A DNA stretch of 64,000 nucleotides from assembly GCA_026399735.1 (NCBI GenBank), contig JAPLQK010000069.1, positions 1 to 64,000 on the forward strand. The letters run 5' to 3'. The stretch comes from Pseudomonadota bacterium. Lineage in GTDB: Bacteria; Pseudomonadota; Gammaproteobacteria; Burkholderiales; Gallionellaceae. The position numbers and the translations under genes were made by a program. Each line of letters begins with the position of its first letter. Position 1 is the first letter of the stretch. Positions 12,771 to 23,326 of the stretch are shown here, in pieces. The notes under the pieces are model-generated. The model was not told the origin of the DNA, ran no database searches, and worked only from the letters and a program-made list of their open reading frames with translations.

Positions 12771-12790
12771 AAAGGGGCTTGCGCCCCTTT
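12771..12790 (-). terminator. Intergenic hairpin AAAGGGGC-GCAA-GCCCCTTT followed by a T tract (minus strand) between rpsB and tsf
   Basis: 8-bp perfect stem with T-rich 3' side on the minus strand; candidate attenuator. Confidence 0.75.
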
Positions 12791-12807
12791 CCGCGCCAAA
12801 TTGTGAA

Positions 12808-13542
12808 TTAGGCTACTTGTTCTGGCTCTTCAGCTGCAACTTGCTGAACCAATTCATTCAAAGCCTGTGCGCGACCTTCCAGCACCGCATCAGCGATACC
12901 GCGAGCATACAGACGAATCGCCTGAGTAGAATCGTCGTTACCCGGAATCACGAAATCCACGCCGATTGGCGAGTTATTGGTATCGACAATGCCGATCACC
13001 GGAATACCGAGCTTCTTGGCTTCAACGATCGCACCCTTCTGGTAACCGACGTCGATAACGAAAATTGCATCAGGCAGATTAGGCATATCCTTGATACCGC
13101 CCAGACTGCGATTCAGTTTTTCCAGTTCGCGCGCCATCATCAGCGCCTCTTTCTTGGAAACGCCCTCACCGGTGCTGTCAGCGGCAATCGCTTCCAGCTC
13201 ACGCAGACGCTTGATGGATTGTTGAACTGTTTTGTAGTTGGTGAGCATACCGCCCAGCCAGCGATGATTCACATACGGTGAGTTTGCGCGAACCGCTTCT
13301 TCCTGCAAAATTTCACGCGCCTGACGCTTGGTCGCCACGAACAGGACGGTGCCTTTTTTCGCGGACAGTTTGCGTACATAGCTTTCTGCTTCTGCAAACA
13401 GCGCTACGGACTTTTCCAGATTGATGATGTGAATACGATTGCGGTGGCCGAAGATGAACGGTGCCATCTTAGGGTTCCAGAAACGGGTTTGGTGACCAAA
13501 GTGAACACCAGCATCCAGCATTTGACGCATTGTTACAGCCAT
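12808..13542 (-). CDS. rpsB: 30S ribosomal protein S2
   Basis: [26 protein letters not shown]; start trimmed relative to the ORF track. Confidence 0.97.
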   Translation of the reverse strand: MAVTMRQMLDAGVHFGHQTRFWNPKMAPFIFGHRNRIHIINLEKSVALFAEAESYVRKLSAKKGTVLFVATKRQAREILQEEAVRANSPYVNHRWLGGMLTNYKTVQQSIKRLRELEAIAADSTGEGVSKKEALMMARELEKLNRSLGGIKDMPNLPDAIFVIDVGYQKGAIVEAKKLGIPVIGIVDTNNSPIGVDFVIPGNDDSTQAIRLYARGIADAVLEGRAQALNELVQQVAAEEPEQVA

Positions 13543-13829
13543 GATAATTCCTATCGTAAGGGTTAGAACTACCACTCGCCAGCCTGACTCTTATCGAAAA
13601 CGCCCCAAATCAGTTTACGATCCGGACTTTAATCTTACGAGCACCCCAACTTGTGCGAGCGGGATATTTACATCGGCCAATTCCGATGCAACGCGCATTC
13701 TACCACCAATTGGCCACATGCTTCAACCACGATAAACAATTCCAAATGATTCAGAATGCCAACAAACAGGCTGTTCGGGGTAGAATCACGTATTTTATTG
13801 TGCAGTAACACAATCAGGGCAAGGGCAAT

Positions 13830-16800
13830 ATGGATATGAATCAATTTCTCGGGTTGAATGACAATTCAGAAGACTCATCTGCCGCACGTGAACAACTTCA
13901 GCTGTACATCAACCTGAAGCTATCCTCCTCCGGCCAGCCTCCCTGCGAGGAAGGCAGCGACAGCAGTTTTCTCGAAGTTGCCAACAACCTGCTCAAGAGT
14001 TACCGCGAGAAATCGCGCCTGCTCGCGGGTTATCTGTGTCCGCCCGACCAGCGCATCCAGTCCTATCTCGACGATTACCTGGCCGACGTTGCCGAAGGTG
14101 AGTTGCCTCGCCTTCCGGAAAATACGCTGATCCTCGATCGCCACGGCGTGGCGCGCGAACTCTCACTGCCGGTTAAACTGGACGAATTCAAGAGTGAATA
14201 TGTCAGCAGCTATCGCATCCGCAACGGCGTACTGAACAACCCCCTTAATGACAGACGTACCACCCAAGGCTCGTTCCATATCGCCGAGGAAGGATTACCC
14301 ATCCCCGCCGACAAAAAGGTAGTGCCCAAACTGGCGTTTGCGCGCATGCTCAAAGCCGCGCTAAATCCACCGGAGGAGCTGCTGCGCCTGCCTTTCACCG
14401 CAGGACAAAAAGAAGAAGCCAGAATGTTTGTCTCGCTGCTGCTGCGTCCTGTCGTGTGTCCCGAGATTCCCGGTCATGAAGCGGAAAAGAGCATGGAAAT
14501 CCGCTTTTTTGCCCCCGGCAGTCTGGTCAGCAACCTTGATTTCGTCGAAAGCATTTTCGGCAACAGCGGCAATCCGGTATTGGCATCCAACGATGCGGGT
14601 CTCGATGTGGAACACTGGTCAGGCCACAGCGGCTGCGTGATACTCGCGCCGCATCTGATTAAATTCACCAAGAAGGAACTTGGCCTGCCGTACCGTGATT
14701 GCGCCACCCCGCGCCAGTTGACGGACGGCATGTACTGGGATGAAGCAGGCGAACTGTACAACGACGGCGCCGCATTCAAGATTACCGCACGTGACGAGCG
14801 CGGCGTCATCGTCACGATTCTGGCCGACAATTACTTTGGCTATTGCAAAAAGGAAGTCAAAACCCAGATCAGCTACGCCGCCAACCTGTTTGGCCTGGCA
14901 GAAGAAGAACACGCCGGCGGCGCGCTGGCCTTTCCGCGCCACAACCACGGCGAAGAATTTGGTGTGGACAGCATCACCCAGGTGGCCGGCTACAGTTTCG
15001 AGGAAATGACAGCGAACTACGGCGAGCTGATGCAACTGCAACCGCAAGGCTACGGTATAGACAAGCTGCACCCTGAAGTCATCTACGTGCCGCAAAATTT
15101 GCGCATGCATCTGCCCAATCAAACCATCAGCTGGATCAACGACGGCGTACAGCAATCCATCAAGCTGCAACCCGGAAAAATCTACATCCAGCCCAACGGC
15201 TACAAGGTTGAAATGCAAAAGCATCCGGGCGCACCGTCCTGGCGTCTGGTGGGCACAGATCCTGAAGGGACTTTTTGCCACAAGCCCTGCACCGTATCGG
15301 GCGGCGGAAAATCGGAAATTTCCAAATCGATGACCGATGCCGTGATCTATGCGCCGTTATTCGTATTGAATCTGGAACACGATCTCGATCAGGTAGAAGC
15401 CATTTTCAACCACGATTACAGCACGCGCTTCAAACCCGGTTTTGAATCCGAGGGGCGCCATCCCAGCCGCGCGCTGCTCAGCACGGAGCGCAGCATGGGT
15501 TCCGTGATCAAAGTACTCACTCCCTCCCCATCCTACAGCGCCGAATTCAACGCCTGGCTGGAAGAAATTCCGGACCGCATTCTCGCGCTGGCTTTCGTCA
15601 TCAAGCGCATGTATCGCCCTGACTGGGGCAATAACTGGCGGCAGTATCTGTCCGTCGATTTCGTCAACGGCCATCCCGGTCATGAACTGAAGCTGGGCGA
15701 GCGAAAACTGGTCGGTTCCTATTTGCGCGTCGGTTTCACGGAAAAAGGTTCATGGCGCGTATTCAAGATGCGCCAGGATTTCATTCCTGCCGAAAAAGTA
15801 CAGATGGAAGACGACATCAGCGCGTCAGTGGTCGTTCCGGTCGAAATGTTGCCCAACACCTCGCCGAAAAGCGCCGACCCCTCTGTCAAGCTGGTGCGCA
15901 ATTGCGAATACCGCCTGTTCCAGCGCCCGGATGACGCGATCCATCACGGCTTCGATAAACAGACTGAGAAAGACATCGCCCGGCAAGACAATTTTCTGGC
16001 AAATTACGAGCCGCTCAAGGGCGATACGCTGAGCGAAATCATCGAAGACGTGGCGGGTTTCGGCCAGTACACCGAGCCGATGCGTAAAATTTTACAGGAG
16101 GCGTCTGATGCGGGCCAGATCGTCGTGTCATCAGCACACCCGCGTCTGGTTGACGGCAAGCCAAGCAAAAATCCGCGTTACCTGCAACTTCGCCCCGACA
16201 TCGCAAATCCGGTACGGCGCTATGTAGCCGAAATCGGCGCACGTTTCAACCGCCGCGTGCCACTCGGCACCGCCGTGGTGGAACCGGTTAATGCCGTACT
16301 CATCGGCCGCCGCAATAACCCGCCCTCCCCCGGCAACCGCCCGCTGGCGGTGTACAACCCGATCCACTATCAGGAATTGCCCGAGTTGTTCATGGACTTC
16401 GTGTGCAGCCTCACCGGCAAGTCCCCTTCCACCACCGGCGCCGGCAGCGAAGGCGCCCTGACCAAAGGCCCTTTCAATGCGCTGCGCCCCGCGATCGACC
16501 TTAACAACGCGCTGGTTTCCTTCATTCTCAGCGGCTATGCCGGATACTCGACCGCCGCCGGACATGTCGGCCCCAAACTTCGCGTTGATCATGACATCAG
16601 CCTGCTGGTGCCGGAAATCTGGTCGCGCCTGTCACCGCAGGCACGCGATCCGCGCTTTTTAATCGAAAATGGCCATCTTGAAAAAATCGAGGATTTCGAA
16701 TATCAGGGTCACCTGATCCGGGCCAGCCGCCTGGGCTACCGCATTACTGACCGCTTTGTGCACGGTTTCATGGGCAAGATGTTCGACGCACCCCGTGCGG

Positions 16801-17294
16801 TATTCGGTGAACACATCCTCAGACCGGAAACTCAGGATCTGGGCGTATTCGTTGATGGTGTGGAAAATATCGTCGAAGCACAGCAGAAGGTCGCCGCACT
16901 CTATCTGGAAGCCGGCAGCGCGGACGATGCCTGTCCGCCGCTCAGGGCATTGCTCCACATCATGGCAACAGGCAGCTACCAAGGAATGGACGCGCATCAC
17001 CCCGATATTCGCCGCCTGTTTACCCGTGAAGCACTGCTCGCCTCCGACTGGTACCACGAACGTCTGGAAATAAAACAGACCAGGGATATTCGTCTTTGGG
17101 AACGTCATATCGCCTATCTGGAGGCCTTCGCAAGCCGCGCCAGCCATCGCGATGTGGCGGAAAAACTCGACATACAAGGCAGGCTCGAAGGAGCCCGCAC
17201 CAGACTTCTGTATGTGAGCGGCAGCGTCTACCTGCAAAGTCTGCGCGGCACCATCGGCGCTGACCCCATAGGGCGCGGGCGAGGCGAAATATAA
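13830..17294 (+). CDS. Large (1154 aa) protein; probable PPi-type phosphoenolpyruvate carboxykinase family
   Basis: Size and recalled motif style (RNGVLNNPLNDRRTTQGSFHIAEEGLPIPADKKVVPK; P-loop-like CTVSGGGKSEISKS; HNHGEEFGVDS) fit the PPi-PEPCK family; no search was run. Confidence 0.6.
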   Translation: MDMNQFLGLNDNSEDSSAAREQLQLYINLKLSSSGQPPCEEGSDSSFLEVANNLLKSYREKSRLLAGYLCPPDQRIQSYLDDYLADVAEGELPRLPENTLILDRHGVARELSLPVKLDEFKSEYVSSYRIRNGVLNNPLNDRRTTQGSFHIAEEGLPIPADKKVVPKLAFARMLKAALNPPEELLRLPFTAGQKEEARMFVSLLLRPVVCPEIPGHEAEKSMEIRFFAPGSLVSNLDFVESIFGNSGNPVLASNDAGLDVEHWSGHSGCVILAPHLIKFTKKELGLPYRDCATPRQLTDGMYWDEAGELYNDGAAFKITARDERGVIVTILADNYFGYCKKEVKTQISYAANLFGLAEEEHAGGALAFPRHNHGEEFGVDSITQVAGYSFEEMTANYGELMQLQPQGYGIDKLHPEVIYVPQNLRMHLPNQTISWINDGVQQSIKLQPGKIYIQPNGYKVEMQKHPGAPSWRLVGTDPEGTFCHKPCTVSGGGKSEISKSMTDAVIYAPLFVLNLEHDLDQVEAIFNHDYSTRFKPGFESEGRHPSRALLSTERSMGSVIKVLTPSPSYSAEFNAWLEEIPDRILALAFVIKRMYRPDWGNNWRQYLSVDFVNGHPGHELKLGERKLVGSYLRVGFTEKGSWRVFKMRQDFIPAEKVQMEDDISASVVVPVEMLPNTSPKSADPSVKLVRNCEYRLFQRPDDAIHHGFDKQTEKDIARQDNFLANYEPLKGDTLSEIIEDVAGFGQYTEPMRKILQEASDAGQIVVSSAHPRLVDGKPSKNPRYLQLRPDIANPVRRYVAEIGARFNRRVPLGTAVVEPVNAVLIGRRNNPPSPGNRPLAVYNPIHYQELPELFMDFVCSLTGKSPSTTGAGSEGALTKGPFNALRPAIDLNNALVSFILSGYAGYSTAAGHVGPKLRVDHDISLLVPEIWSRLSPQARDPRFLIENGHLEKIEDFEYQGHLIRASRLGYRITDRFVHGFMGKMFDAPRAVFGEHILRPETQDLGVFVDGVENIVEAQQKVAALYLEAGSADDACPPLRALLHIMATGSYQGMDAHHPDIRRLFTREALLASDWYHERLEIKQTRDIRLWERHIAYLEAFASRASHRDVAEKLDIQGRLEGARTRLLYVSGSVYLQSLRGTIGADPIGRGRGEI

Positions 17295-17315
17295 CTTAGC
17301 AGCTCACCACGCACA

Positions 17316-19103
17316 TCAATCCAGCGGCGGCGCAACCTTGATAACTTCTTCAGGCGTGGTGAGTCCTGCCGCCACTTTCTCGGCCCCGGAAAGACGCAAC
17401 GGCTTCATGCCTTCCTGCTGCGCCTGCGCTCTGATTCCGGACAGATCCGCCCCCTGCGCCACCAGCCTTTGCATTTGCGCACTGAACGGCAGCATTTCAT
17501 AAATACCGGTTCGCCCCCGATAGCCTGTCATCCGGCATTCAAGGCAACCGGTAGCCATGCTGATTTCGGCTGGCATTGCAGCTTTCCACGGACTGACCAG
17601 CTCCTGCCAATCCGCCTCACTGATCTTCCCCTTCGTCTTGCAATGAGGACACAGCGTGCGCACCAGACGTTGCGCCATCACCCCCAGCAGCGTCGAGTTG
17701 AGCAGATAAGACGGCACCCCCAGTTCGTGCAGACGCATGATCGCGGACGGCGCGTCGTTGGTGTGCAACGACGACAACACCAGATGGCCGGTGAGCGCCG
17801 CCTGTATCGCCATTTCAGCGGTTTCCGTATCGCGTATTTCACCCACCATGATGATATCGGGATCCTGGCGCAGCAAGGTGCGCACGCCGTTGGCAAAACT
17901 CAGTCCGATATTGTGCTGCACCTGCATCTGGTTGAAGGCAGGTTCAATCATCTCGATCGGGTCTTCCACCGTACAGACATTCACTTCCGGTGTGGCAAGC
18001 TGTTTCAGCGTGGAATACAAAGTGGTCGTCTTGCCTGACCCGGTCGGCCCCGTCACCAGGATGATGCCGTTGGGCTGACTCGTCCAGCCACGCCATAGCG
18101 CCGTCTGCTCGCGTGAAAACCCTAGATCGGTGAAGTTCTTCACCAGAATTTCCGGGTCAAAAATCCGCATCACCAGTTTTTCGCCGAAAGCGGTCGGCAT
18201 AGTGGACAGACGCAACTCGATCTCATCACCCTCCGCGCTTACCGTCTTGATGCGCCCGTCCTGCGGCCTGCGTTTCTCGACCATATCCATGCGCCCCAGC
18301 AGTTTGATACGGTTGGTAATGGCATTATTGACACTTGAGGGCAACTGATAGACCTGATGCAACACACCGTCGATGCGAAAGCGCACGATGCCGATATCGC
18401 GGCGCGGCTCCAGATGAATGTCGCTGGCGCGCTGCTCGAAGGCATATTTGAACAGCCAGTCCACCAAGGTCACGATATGCTGCTCGTTGGCATCCAGATT
18501 CTTGTTTTTGCCCAATTCGACCAGTTGCTCGAAATTCTGCACTCCCACCGCCTGCCCTGACCTGGCCCGGCTTGCCAGTTGCACCGAGTTGGCAAGGTTG
18601 TAGATTTCCGGCAGATAATGGTTAATGTCCAGTGGACTTGCCAGCACCAGCCTGATTTTCAAATTGAGGATGCGCTCCAGTTCCGCCACCCAATCGGTGA
18701 GGAACGGCTCGGCAGTAGCAATGGTAACCTCTTTGTCGCTGAGTTTCACCGGCATGATTTTCAGCCGCTCCGCGTAAGACTTGGAGATGATATTGGCGAT
18801 GCTGCCGAAATTCAGCTGCAACGGATCGATGTGAAAATACGGCATACCGATGCGTATCGCCAGCCACTCGGTAAGAAACTCCACGCCAAGTAACTTGCCG
18901 GGCATAAGCTGGCTGCGCCATTTCTGTTCGGCGATCACCACCAGCGGATGCAAACTGTCGGCCTTGCGATTTTTCGCAAACAACTGCGCGTCCGCGGGCG
19001 TCACCATGCCGTCTTGTATCAGCCAGCTCAGCAACTGACCCAGCGTTAGCTTGGCTTCAACCAACTGCGGCGTAAAAGGAATATCTTTGCTCATCACTTG
19101 CAA
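17316..19103 (-). CDS. GspE/PilB-type secretion/pilus assembly ATPase
   Basis: Walker A GPTGSGKTTTLYSTLKQL; RASDIHLEP; IMVGEIRDTETAEMAIQAALTGHLVLSSLHTNDA; CPHCK...CLECRMTGYRGRTGIYEML zinc motif. Confidence 0.93.
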   Translation of the reverse strand: MQVMSKDIPFTPQLVEAKLTLGQLLSWLIQDGMVTPADAQLFAKNRKADSLHPLVVIAEQKWRSQLMPGKLLGVEFLTEWLAIRIGMPYFHIDPLQLNFGSIANIISKSYAERLKIMPVKLSDKEVTIATAEPFLTDWVAELERILNLKIRLVLASPLDINHYLPEIYNLANSVQLASRARSGQAVGVQNFEQLVELGKNKNLDANEQHIVTLVDWLFKYAFEQRASDIHLEPRRDIGIVRFRIDGVLHQVYQLPSSVNNAITNRIKLLGRMDMVEKRRPQDGRIKTVSAEGDEIELRLSTMPTAFGEKLVMRIFDPEILVKNFTDLGFSREQTALWRGWTSQPNGIILVTGPTGSGKTTTLYSTLKQLATPEVNVCTVEDPIEMIEPAFNQMQVQHNIGLSFANGVRTLLRQDPDIIMVGEIRDTETAEMAIQAALTGHLVLSSLHTNDAPSAIMRLHELGVPSYLLNSTLLGVMAQRLVRTLCPHCKTKGKISEADWQELVSPWKAAMPAEISMATGCLECRMTGYRGRTGIYEMLPFSAQMQRLVAQGADLSGIRAQAQQEGMKPLRLSGAEKVAAGLTTPEEVIKVAPPLD

Positions 19104-19175
19104 TCCTTTGGATCGAATGACGCAAGTCTAATGACTTATGCCACCAATGTGAAACACTTCCACAAAACACATGCC

Positions 19176-19207
19176 GATAAAAAACCGCATCTCTGCGGCT
19201 TTTTATC
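19176..19207 (-). terminator. Intrinsic terminator after fabG (GATAAAAAA-CCGCA / TGCGG-C-TTTTTATC)
   Basis: GC stem flanked by A/T tracts, located directly after the fabG stop. Confidence 0.75.
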
Positions 19208-19226
19208 GCATCGGTCAATCTGACAG

Positions 19227-19970
19227 CTATTCCATGTACATCCCGCCGTTCACATGCAATGTGACGCCGGTGATGTAAGCGGCAGCAGGGCCTGCCAGAA
19301 AAGACACGGCATTGGCGATATCGGCAGGCTGACCCAGACGCTTCAGGGGCACATGTTCGACCAGTTTGGCGCGTTGTTCGTCGCCCAGACCTTGCGTCAT
19401 GTCGGTGTCAATAAACCCCGGAGCGACGCAGTTCACGGTGATGTTGCGGCTGCCGATTTCCTGGGCTAGCGACTTGGTGAAGCCGATCATACCGGCCTTG
19501 GAGGCGGCATAGTTGGCCTGCCCCGGATTCCCCATGCTGCCGACCACCGAGGAAATGCTGATGATGCGCCCCGTCCGGGCTTTCATCATCGCGCGCAGCA
19601 CGGCGCGTGACAAACGGAACACGGATTTGAGATTGGTCGAAATCACATCGTCCCACTCGTCATCCGTCATGCGCGCCAGCAGATTGTCGCGGGTGATACC
19701 GGCGTTATTCACCAGAATCGAGATTTCGCCGTATTGCTTGCGCAACTCAGCCAAAACCTGTTCAGTCTGCGCCATGTCATTGACGTTAAGTGTATAACCC
19801 TGCCCCTTGATGCCGGCCGCTGCCAGATAGTCGCTGATCGCCTGCGCGCCCTTATCCGAGGTGGCGGTGCCGAGCACCGTTGCGCCCTGCTTGCCCAGTT
19901 CAAGTGCGATGGACTGACCGATGCCGCGAGATGCACCGGTGACCAGCGCGATTTGTCCTTGTAGTGTCAT
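19227..19970 (-). CDS. fabG: 3-oxoacyl-ACP reductase FabG
   Basis: ALVTGASRGIGQSIALELG; NNAGITRD; YAASKAGMIGFTKSLAQE. Confidence 0.97.
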   Translation of the reverse strand: MTLQGQIALVTGASRGIGQSIALELGKQGATVLGTATSDKGAQAISDYLAAAGIKGQGYTLNVNDMAQTEQVLAELRKQYGEISILVNNAGITRDNLLARMTDDEWDDVISTNLKSVFRLSRAVLRAMMKARTGRIISISSVVGSMGNPGQANYAASKAGMIGFTKSLAQEIGSRNITVNCVAPGFIDTDMTQGLGDEQRAKLVEHVPLKRLGQPADIANAVSFLAGPAAAYITGVTLHVNGGMYME

Positions 19971-19980
19971 GTTCTGCTCC

Positions 19981-20913
19981 TTACGCGAAATTAGTTAACG
20001 CCAGTGTCAGCGCTGCGCCGTCGTTGATGGCGGATGCCTGCTGATTAGTGTCGATACGCTTGTTCAAGCCTGCGAGCACACGACCCGGCGCGCATTCGAC
20101 ATTGTGCGTGATGCCCTGACGGCCGAATTCCAGCACGGTTTCAACCCAGCGCACCGGCGAATACAACTGGCGCACCAGCGCATCGCGAATCTGAGCAGCA
20201 TCGCTGTAAGCGGCGACATCGGCGTTATGCAACACCGGAATACTCGGCGCACCAATTGCAACCTTGCCCAGATACTCGCGCAACTGCTCCGCTGCGCCTT
20301 TCAACAGGCTGCAATGCGACGGTACGCTCATCGGCAACATGATGGCGCGCTTGGCGCCGCGAGCACGAGCCAGTTCCATGCCGCGCTCGACCGCTGCGCG
20401 GTTCCCTGCGATCACCACCTGCCCCGGCGAATTGTAATTGACAGCCTCCAGCACTTCACCCTGCGCGCCTTCGAGGCACACAGTACGCACGACTTCATCG
20501 TCCAGACCTAAAATCGCAGCGATGCCGCCCACGCCTTCAGGCACCGCCTGCTGCATGCACTCGGCACGGTAGCGCACCAGCGGCAACGCATCGGCAAAAC
20601 TCAATGCGCCGGCTGCGACCAGTGCGGTATATTCGCCCAGACTATGCCCGGCCATCATCGCAGGTGCAGCGCCGTTTTGCGACTGCCAGGCGCGATACAC
20701 CGCCACACCTGCGGTCAGCATGATAGGTTGCGTATTCACAGTGGCATTGAGCTCCGCGTCGCTGCCATCCAAAACCAGTTGCCACAGATCCTGTTTCAAC
20801 ACATCGGAGGCTTCAGTGAAAGTGTCGCGCACCGCAGTAAAATCGGCGTAGCCGTTCATCATGCCGCGCGATTGAGAACCTTGCCCGGAAAATACGAAAG
20901 CGAATTTAGTCAT
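19981..20913 (-). CDS. fabD: Malonyl-CoA:ACP transacylase
   Basis: FAFVFSGQGSQSRGMM; GHSLGEYTALVAAGAL. Confidence 0.97.
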   Translation of the reverse strand: MTKFAFVFSGQGSQSRGMMNGYADFTAVRDTFTEASDVLKQDLWQLVLDGSDAELNATVNTQPIMLTAGVAVYRAWQSQNGAAPAMMAGHSLGEYTALVAAGALSFADALPLVRYRAECMQQAVPEGVGGIAAILGLDDEVVRTVCLEGAQGEVLEAVNYNSPGQVVIAGNRAAVERGMELARARGAKRAIMLPMSVPSHCSLLKGAAEQLREYLGKVAIGAPSIPVLHNADVAAYSDAAQIRDALVRQLYSPVRWVETVLEFGRQGITHNVECAPGRVLAGLNKRIDTNQQASAINDGAALTLALTNFA

Positions 20914-21023
20914 AGAAACAGTTGATAGTTATTAGTTGATAGTCGTAAGTAGCAAGTCGCCGGTAGTGAGTTGGATTTATCCGCTACGCTGCCGGCAACC
21001 AAAAACCGAAAACTGTTTCTCAG

Positions 21024-21983
21024 TTACCACCTGAGCAGCACCGCACCCCAGGTAAATCCGCCGCCGATGGCTTCGAGCAAGACATTTTGTCCGGCCACAA
21101 TACGGCCATCCCGCACCGCCACATCCAGCGCCAGCGGAATCGAAGCCGACGAAGTATTGCCGTGATCGGCGACGGTGACCACCACGTTATCCAGGCTAAG
21201 CCCGAGCTTTTTGGCAGTGGCTTCAATGATGCGGATATTGGCCTGATGCGGTACCAGCCAGTCGATGTCGGTGTCTTTTAATCCTGCCTGCGTCAGCACT
21301 TCATCAACCACGCGGCTTAGCACGGTGACGGCAAATTTGAATACGGCCTGACCTTCCATCCTGATGAACGGGTCGCCTTGCACAACGCCATCGCAGATAC
21401 TGCCATCCACCCGCAACAATGCGTGGTGCTGACCATCGGAATGCAGCTTGGCGGCCAGAATACCGGGCGCGTCGCTGGCCTGCAAGATCACCGCACCCGC
21501 ACCGTCACCGAATAACACGCAGGTCGTGCGATCTTTCCAGTCCAGCATACGCGACATGATTTCAGCACCCACCACCAGCACCGTCCTGGCCTGGCCGCCG
21601 CGTATGTATAAATCAGCGGTATTCAGCGCATACACGAAACCGCCGCACACCGCCTGCATGTCGAATGCCGCACCGCCGTTTTTGATGCCGAGCTTGTCTT
21701 GCAGGATACAGGCGGTACTGGGGAAAATTTTGTCAGGACAGGTGGTCGCGACGATGATCAGATCGATATCGTTCGCACTGATGCCGGCCATCTCGATGGC
21801 ACGCAGACTGGCCTGCAATGCAAGGTCGCTGGTTGCTTCACCGTCCGCTGCGATATGCCGCTGATGAATGCCGCTGCGCGACACGATCCATTCATCAGTC
21901 GTATCCACGATCTTTTCCAGATCAAAATTGGTCAGCGTTTTGGCCGGCAGATAACTACCGGTACCGATAATCTTTGCATGCAT
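21024..21983 (-). CDS. fabH: 3-oxoacyl-ACP synthase III
   Basis: [41 protein letters not shown]. Confidence 0.97.
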   Translation of the reverse strand: MHAKIIGTGSYLPAKTLTNFDLEKIVDTTDEWIVSRSGIHQRHIAADGEATSDLALQASLRAIEMAGISANDIDLIIVATTCPDKIFPSTACILQDKLGIKNGGAAFDMQAVCGGFVYALNTADLYIRGGQARTVLVVGAEIMSRMLDWKDRTTCVLFGDGAGAVILQASDAPGILAAKLHSDGQHHALLRVDGSICDGVVQGDPFIRMEGQAVFKFAVTVLSRVVDEVLTQAGLKDTDIDWLVPHQANIRIIEATAKKLGLSLDNVVVTVADHGNTSSASIPLALDVAVRDGRIVAGQNVLLEAIGGGFTWGAVLLRW

Positions 21984-23065
21984 CAGGACACTCCCAATTG
22001 GGTATTTTGACGTTCATTGTGCCACTTTTCGATATGCTCGCTGATGTGCTGCCACATACTCTCGCGCGCTTCCTCTGCCGCCTTCTCAATGGCGCAGCGG
22101 AACGCAAACACATCCGCCGAACCGTGGCTCTTCACCACGATACCGCGCAGCCCCAGAAAACTCGCGCCATTGTAGCGCCGGTGATCCAGTCTGTGCTTGA
22201 ATGCGCGGAGCACAGGCAACGATATCAGCGCTGCAAGCCTGGTGTACAAACTCTTTGAAAAACCTTCCTTCAGAAAGCCGCCCATCATTTTGGCGACCCC
22301 TTCGGCGGTCTTAAGCGCAACATTACCGACAAAACCGTCGCACACCACCAGATCGGTGACGCCATTGAAGATGTCGTTGCCTTCGACGTTCCCGTAGAAA
22401 TTAAGGTCGCTGGCTCGCAGCAACAGCGCGGCCTGTTTGACCACCTCGTTGCCCTTGATATCCTCAGAACCGATATTGAGCAGACCCACCGTAGGGTTAG
22501 GCTTGTGCTCAAGCGCGGTGACCAGAGATGCGCCCATCATCGCAAATTGCAGCAAATGTTCGGCACTGCAATCGGTATTGGCGCCCAGATCGAGCATACA
22601 CACCTGACCGTTTTTGGTCGGCAGATAAGATGCAATGGCAGGACGATCGATACCAGGAATGGTTTTGAGCACATAACGCGCCGTTGCCATCAGCGCACCG
22701 GTATTACCCGCGCTGATACAGGCCGATGCCTCGCCGCTCTTGACCAGATTAATGGCCACGCGCATCGAGGAATCTTTTTTGCCGCGCAAGGCGGACTGAG
22801 GCTGCTCGTCCATACCGACCACCTGCGATGACGGATGAACGCGCAGGCGCTCACCAAACGCATCAGGTTTGATTCCCAGCGTTCGCAATCCGGTATTAAT
22901 AGCATCGGGATGACCCACCAGAATGATGGTATCGCGGGGATACTGCTTCAGATACTCGACGGCGGCAGGGATAGTGACTGCGGTACCGTGGTCGCCCCCC
23001 ATCGCATCGATAGCTAATGTGACATCCACTAAGTGATCCTTGGCGATGAACTCAGACAAAACCAA
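21983..23065 (-). CDS. plsX: Phosphate acyltransferase PlsX
   Basis: [39 protein letters not shown]. Confidence 0.96.
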   Translation of the reverse strand: MVLSEFIAKDHLVDVTLAIDAMGGDHGTAVTIPAAVEYLKQYPRDTIILVGHPDAINTGLRTLGIKPDAFGERLRVHPSSQVVGMDEQPQSALRGKKDSSMRVAINLVKSGEASACISAGNTGALMATARYVLKTIPGIDRPAIASYLPTKNGQVCMLDLGANTDCSAEHLLQFAMMGASLVTALEHKPNPTVGLLNIGSEDIKGNEVVKQAALLLRASDLNFYGNVEGNDIFNGVTDLVVCDGFVGNVALKTAEGVAKMMGGFLKEGFSKSLYTRLAALISLPVLRAFKHRLDHRRYNGASFLGLRGIVVKSHGSADVFAFRCAIEKAAEEARESMWQHISEHIEKWHNERQNTQLGVS

Positions 23066-23121
23066 ATCCGATAGAAATGAAAACGCAGCCGACGAGTCGG
23101 CTGCGCTGAAGACGTTGAGAC

Positions 23122-23301
23122 TTAGTCAGCCTTGGTCTTTACTACTTTTCTGCCACGATAGAAACCGGTCGGGCTAATGTGATGACGCAGATGATTTTCG
23201 CCGGTTGTCGGCTCAATCGCCAAAGCCGGTGATGTCAAAAAATCATGGGCGCGATGCATACCACGCTTGGAAGGGGACTTTTTATTTTGCTGAACTGCCA
23301 T
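23122..23301 (-). CDS. rpmF: 50S ribosomal protein L32 (59 aa, just below the ORF-track cutoff)
   Basis: Read directly: [59 protein letters not shown]; between yceD and plsX. Confidence 0.97.
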   Translation of the reverse strand: MAVQQNKKSPSKRGMHRAHDFLTSPALAIEPTTGENHLRHHISPTGFYRGRKVVKTKAD

Positions 23302-23326
23302 GCTATTACTCCTTGGATAAATCTAA

